Assembly: GCA_963718995.1 (NCBI GenBank)
Contig: CAVRAP010000020.1
Coordinates: forward strand, 310,001-374,000
Direction: 5' to 3'
DNA: 64,000 nucleotides
Origin: UBA4744 sp963718995
GTDB taxonomy: Bacteria > Actinomycetota > Acidimicrobiia > Spongiisociales > UBA4744
Every line of letters begins with the position of its first letter. The first letter of the stretch is position 1. The notes below the pieces were generated by a model, which worked only from the letters and a program-made list of their open reading frames with translations, had not been told where the DNA came from and ran no database searches. A program made the translations under genes and the position numbers. Shown here piece by piece: positions 47,901 through 55,406 of the stretch.

Positions 47901-48270
47901 GTGCCGGGCCCATCGGTTTGGAACCATGCATGCGCTTCCGGCGGCCCCTTCGAGGCCGGTCCGTTTGTAGTTCGTAGTTCGTAGTGCGAAGCAGGTCGGA
48001 ATCGGATGCCGCCGCGAGAGGGTCGACTCGGGGCTCGGAACCCGGCGAGCCGGAGAGCCGCTCCAGGCCGATCTCCACGCCGTACACGGCCGGAAGCCCC
48101 ACCGCCCGGGCGGCTTGCCAGAACTTGACGAGTCCGTAGAACCCGTCATGGTCGGTCACGGCCAGCGCCTGATACTCCAACCGTACTGCCTGCTCTACGA
48201 GCGCCTCAGGGTGAGAAGCTCCATCGAGAAAGCTGAAGTTGGTGTGACAGTGCAGTTCGGCGTATCCCAT
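44934..48270 (-). CDS. dnaE2: Error-prone DNA polymerase DnaE2 (ImuC), one frameshift in the sequence
   Basis: Family C polymerase of the DnaE2/ImuC type, about 1110 residues when joined. The PHP domain starts MGYAELHCHTNFSFLDGASHPE, followed by the catalytic aspartates in PDIDLDLEADRRE and the C-terminal SRDFR ending typical of ImuC. The frame breaks at about 46,400-46,415 (ATIDQEP then AIYEMLTTSDTVGMFQVESRAQM one frame over); one extra T explains it. DnaE2 performs translesion synthesis with ImuA' and ImuB, present at 57.5-59.5 kb. A LexA box lies 31 nt before the ATG. Confidence 0.92.
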
Positions 48271-48300
48271 GAGTCATTTCGTCAGACCCGTTCCATACTA

Positions 48301-48316
48301 TCGAACATATGTTCGC
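48301..48316. promoter_or_regulatory. LexA (SOS) box upstream of dnaE2
   Basis: TCGAACATATGTTCGC matches the actinobacterial SOS box TCGAAC-N4-GTTCGA at all but the last position. It lies 31 nt upstream of the dnaE2 start. A nearly identical site precedes imuA', with the same CTATCGAACATATGTTCG core. Confidence 0.85.
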
Positions 48317-48580
48317 TCTGTTTTACAGCGGGCCAGTATGGCCTCCCCCATTGCTCAGCGCCGCCGGTCGTGATAGGTTCCAACTACCACGCAGAGTGAG
48401 GCATTGCTCGAGTGGTATGGGGCAACGGGAGAACGGGACCCTGGCAAGGCAGGTTGCGCAGAGGCTGCTGCCGGCCGGACTCGAACTTCCATTCACGGCC
48501 GAACCTGGGAGGCGGGGCCACGTGAACGGATGGTCTACTTCGTATCATGGTTGTGGTGAAGGCGTCCGCGAGCGCACACC
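48317..48580 (+). other. Intergenic region, possible structured leader of the M23 peptidase gene
   Basis: A 264-base gap between the dnaE2 SOS box and the M23 peptidase gene with no convincing ORF. It is GC-rich with many G-runs (GGGGCAACGGGAGAACGGGA) and self-complementary segments. Cell-wall hydrolase genes in actinobacteria often have regulatory leaders, including c-di-AMP riboswitches, but I could not match the consensus of one here. It must hold the dnaE2 promoter and the M23 promoter. Confidence 0.25.
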
Positions 48581-49528
48581 ATGACCTTTGTGCCGTTCAG
48601 TAGGATGTTGCGGTTCACCGTGGTGCTCGCAGCAATTCTATTCGCCTTGCTTCCTGCGCTGCCGGCTGTGGCGGGCGGTTCAGCCGAGTGGTCGTCCCGG
48701 GGAAGCTCGTCGTGGGCAGATGCGACAGATGATGCTGACCCGGTCCTCGAGCAGTCTGCCGAAGAAGCCGTCACACCGGAAACGGTGGAACCGCTACCGA
48801 CCCCCGAAGCTTCGCCGGAGCCTCCCGGCCCACCGGCAGTGTCGGCCGTCCTCACCCCCGGAATCGTCTTCCCCGTTGCCGGACCAGCCACGTACACCAA
48901 TAGCTTCGGTGCCCCCCGATCGGGTGGACGTTCCCACGAAGGTATCGATATCTTCGCCGACAAAATGATCCCGGTGGTAGCGGTCGCCGACGGCACAGTG
49001 ACATTTGTTCGCAACGGAGTCGGGACCGATTGCTGCGTGATTCGGGTCCGCCACGCCGACGGCCAGAGTTCGCTCTATCTGCACCTGAACAACGACAACC
49101 CGGGCACCGACGACGGCCAGGGCTTCGGAATCGCCGAAGGTATCGACGTCGGCACTCCGGTTGTCGCGGGTATGGTCATCGGCTACGTCGGAGACAGCGG
49201 CAACGCCGAGGACACTCCCCCGCACCTCCACTTCGAGCTCGAAGGGGCAACCGGTTCCATCCTGAACCCGTACGCCTACCTCCAGATTGCCCAGGGTGCC
49301 GAGCCGGCGCTGTTCGCTTCGGCTCTCAACAGCTCGCTGGAAACCCTGCCCGAAACCGGCCTGCCGATATCCAGCTTGTTTCTGGCATCCATGGGACTTC
49401 TCGTCGGTGGTGCAGCGCTGGCCGGCCGGCCCGGTCGGGGTCGACTCGGCCGACGTCGATCGCTCCAGGTCAGTGCAACACCTTGCGATACAGCGGCCTG
49501 GTCTCGCTGCGCCGGACAACCTCGCTGA
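48581..49528 (+). CDS. Secreted M23 family peptidase with LPETG sorting signal
   Basis: A 315-residue protein: signal peptide (RFTVVLAAILFALLPALPAVAGG), a low-complexity Pro/Glu linker (60-90), and a peptidase domain with GRSHEGIDIFA (His119, Asp123) and HLHFE (His215, His217) as zinc ligands, cutting peptidoglycan cross-bridges. LPETG at 256-260 precedes a hydrophobic helix (263-281) and RRR, a sortase signal. The frame continues about 20 residues past the basic tail and overlaps the convergent GNAT gene by 59 nt, so a frame error near the end is possible. No sortase gene is in the window. Confidence 0.85.
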   Translation: MTFVPFSRMLRFTVVLAAILFALLPALPAVAGGSAEWSSRGSSSWADATDDADPVLEQSAEEAVTPETVEPLPTPEASPEPPGPPAVSAVLTPGIVFPVAGPATYTNSFGAPRSGGRSHEGIDIFADKMIPVVAVADGTVTFVRNGVGTDCCVIRVRHADGQSSLYLHLNNDNPGTDDGQGFGIAEGIDVGTPVVAGMVIGYVGDSGNAEDTPPHLHFELEGATGSILNPYAYLQIAQGAEPALFASALNSSLETLPETGLPISSLFLASMGLLVGGAALAGRPGRGRLGRRRSLQVSATPCDTAAWSRCAGQPR

Positions 49529-50030
49529 ATCCGGCCGCCTCGAACATCGAGGCCAGCCCCATCCAGGCGTAGATATCGGGCATGCGCTCGTTGCGCGGCT
49601 CGACCGGATAGCCCTCGATCGCACGTGCGCCGTGCGCCCTTGCGTATGCGACGGCGGCCTCGAGGAGAGCCGTCCCAACCTCACTCCCCCGGTGGTACCG
49701 ATCAATCATGAAGCACACGATCGACCACACGGGGACGTCATCAAAAGCCTTCGTAACCCGGGAACGCTGAATCCGGCCGAACTCCTCGCGTGGTCCAAGG
49801 GATACCCACCCGATCGGCAGGCCATCCTTGTACGCCAGGAGACCCGGCACCCGGTCGTCAAGAACGGACCGCAGCATCTCCCGCTTTTCATCGCCGGAAG
49901 TAGCTTCGAACTCTCGGTTGGTGAGGCGGTTCCACATACACCAGCATCCGCCGTAGGCCCCCCGGGGACCGAATAGCTGTTCGAGATCCGGCCAGCGCTC
50001 GGGAGTGAGAGGTGCAATATCCATCTTCAT
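49470..50030 (-). CDS. GNAT family N-acetyltransferase
   Basis: A 186-residue acetyltransferase fold: LLAYKDGLPIGWVSLGPREEF, VWSIVCFMIDRYHRGSEVGTALLEAAVAYARAHGARAIEGYPVEP with the acetyl-CoA pyrophosphate loop, then GLASMFEAAGFSEVVRR. It acetylates an unknown amine. It converges with the M23 gene and is divergent from the PEBP-like lipoprotein gene. Confidence 0.88.
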   Translation of the reverse strand: MKMDIAPLTPERWPDLEQLFGPRGAYGGCWCMWNRLTNREFEATSGDEKREMLRSVLDDRVPGLLAYKDGLPIGWVSLGPREEFGRIQRSRVTKAFDDVPVWSIVCFMIDRYHRGSEVGTALLEAAVAYARAHGARAIEGYPVEPRNERMPDIYAWMGLASMFEAAGFSEVVRRSETRPLYRKVLH

Positions 50031-50100
50031 AGAGCGATGCTACGTAACGGCTCATCGCCGGAGCCGCGATAGTCTCGTGACAGCGATGGAAGAAGGGTCT

Positions 50101-50661
50101 ATGGCCCGCCCGGGCCTCATGTTCTTGGCGGTATGTTTCGCGGCCAGTGCTTGCGGCACAGGTGCGACCGCCACCAGCGAATCGCTTCCCATCACTCCGG
50201 GAGGAACCATGCAGATCACCAGCGCCGCCTTCGTCGACAGCACCCCGATACCGGACCGCTACACATGTCAGGGTGAAGACATCAACCCGCCGCTCGAAAT
50301 CACCGGAGTCCCCGTCGGCACGGAAAGCCTGGTGCTCATCGTCGACGACCCCGACGCGCCGGACCCGGCAGCGCCCAAGGTCGTCTGGGAGCACTGGGTT
50401 TTGTGGAATATCGCCCCCAACACGTCGGCCATCGGCGCCGGGATGGTCCCGGCGGGGTCCATCCAGGGAACGAACAGCTGGGGTCGTACCGACTACGGAG
50501 GACCATGCCCGCCGATCGGGACCCACCGATACTTCTTCAAGCTCTACGCGCTCGACACCACCTTGGCGCTGGGTACCACCTCCATCAAGGCGGATGTCGA
50601 AACAGCGATGCAAGGCCATGTCCTGACTCAGGCCCAATTGCTCGGACTCTACGGAGGTTGA
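50101..50661 (+). CDS. YbhB/YbcL family (PEBP-like) lipoprotein
   Basis: A 186-residue PEBP-fold protein exported as a lipoprotein: MARPGLMFLAVCFAASACGTG with lipobox SAC. The PEBP core has YTCQGEDINPPLEI, LIVDDPDAPDP, WEHWVLWNI, NSWGRTDYGGPCPPIGTHRYFFKLYAL. Ligand-binding His and Asp residues of the PEBP pocket are present. The role in bacteria is unclear. ATG 50101 follows GAAGGG; upstream in-frame starts exist but break the signal peptide. Confidence 0.9.
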   Translation: MARPGLMFLAVCFAASACGTGATATSESLPITPGGTMQITSAAFVDSTPIPDRYTCQGEDINPPLEITGVPVGTESLVLIVDDPDAPDPAAPKVVWEHWVLWNIAPNTSAIGAGMVPAGSIQGTNSWGRTDYGGPCPPIGTHRYFFKLYALDTTLALGTTSIKADVETAMQGHVLTQAQLLGLYGG

Positions 50662-50762
50662 TACCGGATTCGAGGATCGAGTAAACCTTCTGGCCTCCTG
50701 CCACGAGTAGTTACTGAGAGTGATCAATAACCACTCTATGTGGTTGCCAACAGGAGGAACAG

Positions 50763-52094
50763 ATGAAACGTCGTCCGATCGTCATCCTGGCCGTCAGCTT
50801 CGCGGTGGTCCTGGCCGCAGGAGTTGCCCTGGCTCAAGTGGGGTCCTTTGCGCCCAGCTTCACCGAACTTGCCGAGAAGTCCGACTCCGTTGCCTCCGAT
50901 GGGTTGTTCCTACCGGCGGTACAAGATCCCGAGGATCCCAACCTCACCGAGGCCGCCTCCAGCAAGGCGGACTTCAACGAGGACGGGCCCGCGGAGGAGC
51001 CGAAGAAGGTTGTTGACCATCCTGAGAAGCCCGCCGAAGAGCCAAGCAAAGAACCGGCCGACACAACCCCTCCCCAGCTGGCCATAACCAGCCCGACCGA
51101 TGGAGCCCATTTCGGCGAAAAGACGCTGAAGTACACCGGTATGACGGAACCCGGCGCCCGGGTCTTTGCGGGCGAGTGGGAAGCCGATGTCTTCGAGAAT
51201 GGAGAATGGCACATCGTTCTGATCCTCAGTGCGGGCAAGAACGTCACTACCTTCACCGCTAAAGACGCGGCAGGCAACCGGACCAAAGCAACCGTTACGG
51301 CCTATCTGGATGTTTCCGGCAAGGGATTCACCGCTCACCAGAAGTACGGAACCAGTCCCGAACCGTGGGAAAAATTCTCCGGTACGGCTGCCCCCGGCAC
51401 CGTCATTGAACTCATGTCGAAATACGGCAACGCGAGGATGGTCACCGAAGGTACGGAGTGGTACTTGAAACTCCACTTCGATGGTTTGAAGGAGCCGACC
51501 AGCTTCCCCATCGTGCTCGAGACGTCGACCGGCCACCGGATGGAGTTCGCCTTCCGTTACAAGCCGAAGGCCGTCGAGTTCTCTGCCAACCAGAAGTACA
51601 AGACGAGCGGCGAGCCGTGGGAGAAATTCTTCGGAACGGCCCTGCCGGGAACCGTTATCGAACTCGGATCCGAGTACGGAGACGCACGGTTGGTGACCGA
51701 GGGTTACGAGTGGTACCTGAAGCTTCACTTCGACGGCCTCACCGGGCCGGCTACCTTCCCGATCGTGCTTCACACATCGACCGGCAAGGTCATGGACTTC
51801 ATGTTCACCTACGATCCGAAGCCGGTGGACTTCACGGCCAACCAGAAGTACGAGTCGTGCAGCGAACCCGAGCCGTATAGCAAGTACTACGGCACGGCGA
51901 CCCCCGGCGCCACCGTCACCGTGACATCCGACTACGGATCGGGCAGCACGATGGCAGGAGCCGGCGGAGAGTGGTCGGTCCAGGTCTTCTTCACAGGCAC
52001 CACCCCGGGCGAGCCCTTCATGGTGACCGCCAGTGATTCCGAGGGGCACGCCAAGTCGTTCGAGTTCGTCAGTTACGCGGGCGGTGGCAAGTAG
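50763..52094 (+). CDS. Secreted protein with Ig-like domain and three QKY repeat modules
   Basis: A 443-residue protein, ATG behind a perfect AGGAGGAACAG site. A signal peptide (residues 1-24) is followed by an acidic/Pro/Lys linker (52-100), an Ig-like domain (103-182; PTDGAHFGEKTLKYTG, KDAAGN), and three copies of an 84-residue module at about 187-266, 271-350 and 355-438. Each begins FTAxQKY-like, contains GTAxPGT, a YG pair, EWYLKLHFDG and ends FxFxY. The third copy is closest to the module in the protein at 33834-34733. There is no catalytic motif or anchor, so it is probably a structural or adhesive secreted protein. Confidence 0.8.
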   Translation: MKRRPIVILAVSFAVVLAAGVALAQVGSFAPSFTELAEKSDSVASDGLFLPAVQDPEDPNLTEAASSKADFNEDGPAEEPKKVVDHPEKPAEEPSKEPADTTPPQLAITSPTDGAHFGEKTLKYTGMTEPGARVFAGEWEADVFENGEWHIVLILSAGKNVTTFTAKDAAGNRTKATVTAYLDVSGKGFTAHQKYGTSPEPWEKFSGTAAPGTVIELMSKYGNARMVTEGTEWYLKLHFDGLKEPTSFPIVLETSTGHRMEFAFRYKPKAVEFSANQKYKTSGEPWEKFFGTALPGTVIELGSEYGDARLVTEGYEWYLKLHFDGLTGPATFPIVLHTSTGKVMDFMFTYDPKPVDFTANQKYESCSEPEPYSKYYGTATPGATVTVTSDYGSGSTMAGAGGEWSVQVFFTGTTPGEPFMVTASDSEGHAKSFEFVSYAGGGK

Positions 52095-52111
52095 ACGAAC
52101 CCTCCGAGAGC

Positions 52112-52143
52112 AAAGGGCCGCGGCCAAAGGGTCGCGGCCCTTT
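52112..52143 (+). terminator. Terminator hairpin between convergent genes
   Basis: AAAGGGCCGCG (52112-52122) and CGCGGCCCTTT (52133-52143) form a perfect 11-bp stem with a 10-nt loop between convergent genes. It ends in TTT on one side and starts with AAA on the other, so it can work in both directions. Confidence 0.75.
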
Positions 52144-52152
52144 GGCGCGGCT

Positions 52153-53187
52153 CTAGAGAACCAACTCGGCCAGGGTGCGCACGGTTGCAACGTCCATGGT
52201 TGAAATCAACAATGTCGTCACGCCGGATTCCTGCCACGCTTCCAGACGGTCCCGGATCGCCTCTCTCGGCCCGACCAGATTGGTTTCATCCACGAGCTCA
52301 TCCGGAACCCGACGAATAGCCTCTTCCTTCTTCCCGGACAGGTAGAGATCCTGGATTTCGGTAGCTGCCTGCTCATAGCCATACCGGCAGGCCAGGTCGA
52401 AGTAGAAGTTCTTACCCCGGGCGCCCATCCCCCCGATGTAGAGCGCCATGAACGGTTTGACCATGTTCCGCCCTGCTTCGAGGTCGTCGGTAACGACCGC
52501 GGAGACCGACGGCGCAATGTCAAAGCGATCCCCCTTGCCGGGATCATCCGAACGGGCGAACCCGGCAGCGAGCTGGTCACCGAAAACCTCCCCTGCCTTG
52601 TCCGGCGAATAGAAGACGGGCAACCAGCCGTCGGCAATCTCAGCGGTAAGTGCCACATTCTTGGGGCCAATCGAAGCCAGATAGACCGCCAGATCGGGGT
52701 TCTCCGGGTGCAGGATGAGCTTCAGCGGTTTGCCGAGCCCGGTGGCGCCGGGACCTTTGTACGGTATCTGGTAGTGCTCACCCTCGTGGACGAGCGGCTC
52801 GTCGCGATGCAAGGCTGCTCGAACGATCGAAACGTACTCGCGGGTCTTGCTCAGTGGCTTGCCGTACGGAAGGCCGTGCCAGCCTTCCACTACCTGCGGC
52901 CCCGACAGCCCCAATCCGAGCAGGAACCGGCCGCCGGACAGTTCATCGAGAGTGGCGGCAGTCATGGCCGTCATGGCCGGAGTACGCGCCGGCATCTGCA
53001 TGATCCCCGAGCCCAGTTTGATCCGCTCCGTGCGAGCCCCGAACCACGCCAGCACGGAGACGACGTCCGAACCGTAGGCTTCGGCAGCCCACACCGAGTG
53101 GTACCCCAACCGGTCGGCTTCTTCGACCAGATCGGTATTGCCGCGCAATCCGGCACCCCAGTACCCGACGTTCAAGCCCAACCGCAT
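52153..53187 (-). CDS. LLM class F420-dependent oxidoreductase
   Basis: A luciferase-like TIM barrel of 344 residues: LGLNVGYWGAGLR, WAAEAYGSDVVSVLAW, LGSGIMQMPARTPAMTAMTAATLDELSGGRFLLGLG, YLASIGPKNVALTAEIADGWLP. Actinobacterial members of this group use coenzyme F420. The substrate is unknown. The ATG at 53187 is chosen because GGGAGGAGG lies at correct spacing; a GTG two codons earlier is too close. Convergent with the repeat-protein gene. Confidence 0.9.
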   Translation of the reverse strand: MRLGLNVGYWGAGLRGNTDLVEEADRLGYHSVWAAEAYGSDVVSVLAWFGARTERIKLGSGIMQMPARTPAMTAMTAATLDELSGGRFLLGLGLSGPQVVEGWHGLPYGKPLSKTREYVSIVRAALHRDEPLVHEGEHYQIPYKGPGATGLGKPLKLILHPENPDLAVYLASIGPKNVALTAEIADGWLPVFYSPDKAGEVFGDQLAAGFARSDDPGKGDRFDIAPSVSAVVTDDLEAGRNMVKPFMALYIGGMGARGKNFYFDLACRYGYEQAATEIQDLYLSGKKEEAIRRVPDELVDETNLVGPREAIRDRLEAWQESGVTTLLISTMDVATVRTLAELVL

Positions 53188-53240
53188 CTCCACCTCCTCC
53201 CGTGAACTTATCAGCCCGGGGCGGCACTAGCTTGGTGTCT

Positions 53241-53978
53241 ATGAATCGAGCCTCACACACCATTGTTTGGTTGGGAAGCGGCGCGCTCCTCGGTCTGGCC
53301 GGAGAGGTGCTCTACGCGGGGTTCCGGGATCTTCCCCGACTAGCAGGGACCGATGCCTCGGGAACCTTCGGCACCTCAAATCTGCCCCCGCTGCGGATTG
53401 CCGTGCTGGGCGATTCAAGCTGCACCGGACCGGGGCTGGCCGATCCAGACGAGATTTGGGTGCGGAGAATTGGAGAGCACTTCGGCCGACGGTTTCGCAC
53501 CACCATCGACAGCGTCGCGGTAGGCGGTTCGCGAGCAAGCGATGTGCTCCGCGACCAGGTGCCGATGGTCCTGGCGACCAAACCGGACGTGGCCCTTGTT
53601 TCGGTAGGCGCCAACGACATGTTGTACGGGGTCCCGCTCAAGACATTCGAGCGCAACCTCGAATCGATCGTCACCAAACTGCTGACCTGCGCGCCGGCCG
53701 TCCTGCTGAGCGGGGTCGGAGACCTCGGCACGATCCCCCGTCTGCCCTTTGCGCTGACCCGGATCCTGCGCCGGCGCAGCGGTCGGGCCGACAAAGTCCA
53801 TAGCCGCGTAGCCGCTCGCCACCCGGGCGCGATCCGCGTCCCGATACGAGAACGGTGCGGTGCCGCGTTCGAGGATCCGAGCATCTACTCAGCCGACTTG
53901 CTCCATGTCAACGGGGAAGGCCACCGGTTGTGGGCCGAAGCGACCATCCCCTCGATCGAAGCTGTTATCCGGAGCTGA
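53241..53978 (+). CDS. SGNH/GDSL-type hydrolase
   Basis: A 245-residue SGNH hydrolase: an N-terminal hydrophobic segment (HTIVWLGSGALLGLAGEVLYAG), then VLGDSSCTG (nucleophile Ser in a GDS block), GGSRASDV (block II Gly), VGANDMLYG (block III Asn), and DLLHVNGEGH (Asp and His, block V). The catalytic set is complete. It could deacetylate or de-esterify a cell-envelope substrate. The start at 53241 is the ATG before NRASHTIV. Confidence 0.87.
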   Translation: MNRASHTIVWLGSGALLGLAGEVLYAGFRDLPRLAGTDASGTFGTSNLPPLRIAVLGDSSCTGPGLADPDEIWVRRIGEHFGRRFRTTIDSVAVGGSRASDVLRDQVPMVLATKPDVALVSVGANDMLYGVPLKTFERNLESIVTKLLTCAPAVLLSGVGDLGTIPRLPFALTRILRRRSGRADKVHSRVAARHPGAIRVPIRERCGAAFEDPSIYSADLLHVNGEGHRLWAEATIPSIEAVIRS

Positions 53979-54032
53979 GTCGCTACCCGCCGAACTATGC
54001 GATCTCGCCGGACGACTCATACACTGCCCGGA

Positions 54033-55244
54033 ATGTCGGCCCGACGAAGCACCACCACCGCCTTCTTCGCAGGAGTTGCGGTGGCCAACACCGGATTCAT
54101 CGCCGCCGTAACCGTTACAGGTCTCGTAGCCGAACAGATCACCGGATCGGCCCGCTTGAGCGGTCTTCCGGGCGCCGTCGGCACCTTCGGTACAGCCTTG
54201 GGTGCGATGGCCGTATCGATGTTGATCAGCCGGGTGGGGAGCCGCCCCGGCCTGAGTATCGGGTATGTGGCGGCGGCTACCGGAGCGACGATCGCCATGA
54301 CGGCCACGGTCTTGGCTTCGTTTCCACTCTTGCTCGCCGGCATGTTCATCCTGGGAATGGGACACAGTGCCACCCAGCTCAGCCGCTATGCGGCCGCCAA
54401 TCTCTACGACGCCCGCCACCGGGCCCGGGCAGTTGGTCTCATCGTCTGGGCAGGCACCATCGGTTCGGTGGTCGGACCCAGTCTCCTCGAGCCTGCCGGG
54501 CGGGTGGCTAGCTCGGCTGGCCTCCCGGAGCTTTCGGGGGCATACGGGGTCTCCGGCGCCTTCTTCGCCGCGGCCGCGGTTCTCTACGTCGTTTTCCTCC
54601 GCACGGGGACTGCACCGAACCTCAACCGGACCACGAAATCTGAACAGACGCAACCGGACGGGCAGCGCCAGCTCCTTCGGCTCCCCCAGGTGCAGGTGGC
54701 GTTGAGCGCCATGATCGTCGGTCAGCTGGTGATGGTGCTGATCATGGCGATGACGCCTCTCCATATACGCCATATCGGGCTCGGTCTCGGCACGGTTGGT
54801 TTCGTTATCAGCGCCCACACCCTGGGTATGTTCGCGCTGTCCCCCGTAACCGGCTGGTTGACCGATAGGTTCGGGCCGGTCCAGGTCATTGTGGCCGGAG
54901 TCGGGCTCATGGCCGGATCTGCCGTGCTCGCTGCGACTGCTCCGACGGACGGACGTACACAACTGGCGGTTGCCCTGTTCCTACTTGGGCTCGGTTGGAA
55001 CTTCGGGTTTGTGGCCGGGAGTTCCCTACTCACGCGCGGGGTTCCCCAGGAGTCACGCACGGCGTTGCAGGGGCGGGCGGATTCCCTGGTGTGGATGGCG
55101 GCAGCCTTGGCCAGCCTGGCCAGCGGATTCGTGCTCGAGGCCGCCGGGTTCGTCGCTCTTGCCCTCACCGGAGGGTTGATGGCGTTGCTCCCGCTGGTGG
55201 TTATCGCCCGCCGGCCTTTTCACATGGCAGCCGAGGCTGCCTGA
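54033..55244 (+). CDS. Major facilitator superfamily transporter
   Basis: A 403-residue MFS protein from ATG 54033 (MSARRSTTTAFFAG) with 12 predicted helices and a central hydrophilic loop (about residues 205-225, LNRTTKSEQTQPDGQRQ). Between helices 2 and 3 the loop reads SRVGSRPGLSIG, and the matching half-repeat has LTDRFGPVQVIV, as in drug/metabolite exporters. Substrate unknown. It follows the SGNH hydrolase gene by 54 nt and may share its transcript. Confidence 0.85.
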   Translation: MSARRSTTTAFFAGVAVANTGFIAAVTVTGLVAEQITGSARLSGLPGAVGTFGTALGAMAVSMLISRVGSRPGLSIGYVAAATGATIAMTATVLASFPLLLAGMFILGMGHSATQLSRYAAANLYDARHRARAVGLIVWAGTIGSVVGPSLLEPAGRVASSAGLPELSGAYGVSGAFFAAAAVLYVVFLRTGTAPNLNRTTKSEQTQPDGQRQLLRLPQVQVALSAMIVGQLVMVLIMAMTPLHIRHIGLGLGTVGFVISAHTLGMFALSPVTGWLTDRFGPVQVIVAGVGLMAGSAVLAATAPTDGRTQLAVALFLLGLGWNFGFVAGSSLLTRGVPQESRTALQGRADSLVWMAAALASLASGFVLEAAGFVALALTGGLMALLPLVVIARRPFHMAAEAA

Positions 55245-55247
55245 GCA

Positions 55248-55406
55248 TCACGGCGCGATCGGATTACCCCAGAAGGACTTCAAACCGTCCGCGATCTTCC
55301 GGCCGGCTTCGTTGATCCAGGAACCGTCCGGTGCCTGTGGCGCCAGGAGAACAAACGCAATCATGACCAAAAGCACCACGACCACAACGGTGAAGAGCTT
55401 CCTCAC
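55248..55406 (-). CDS. Small membrane protein coupled to the YcaQ-like gene
   Basis: A 52-residue protein beginning GTG at 55406, whose GTGA overlaps the TGA of the upstream YcaQ-like gene by 4 nt. It has an N-terminal hydrophobic segment (LFTVVVVVLLVMIAFVLLA) and a C-terminal amphipathic part (WINEAGRKIADGLKSFWGN), and ends 3 nt from the convergent MFS stop. The coupling and clean composition suggest it is expressed. No family was recognised. Confidence 0.6.
   Translation of the reverse strand: MRKLFTVVVVVLLVMIAFVLLAPQAPDGSWINEAGRKIADGLKSFWGNPIAP

Noticed and set aside
48460..48520. Possible tRNA T-arm (TTCGAGTCC on the minus strand near GGACTCGAACTTCC)
   Set aside because: The bases flanking the loop do not pair (GGAAG against CCGGC), and no acceptor or anticodon stem could be fitted.
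48317..48580. c-di-AMP (ydaO-type) riboswitch before the M23 peptidase gene
   Set aside because: Short resemblances (GGGAGAACGGGA, CCGAACCTG) but the conserved 3' block and pairing order of the class were not found.
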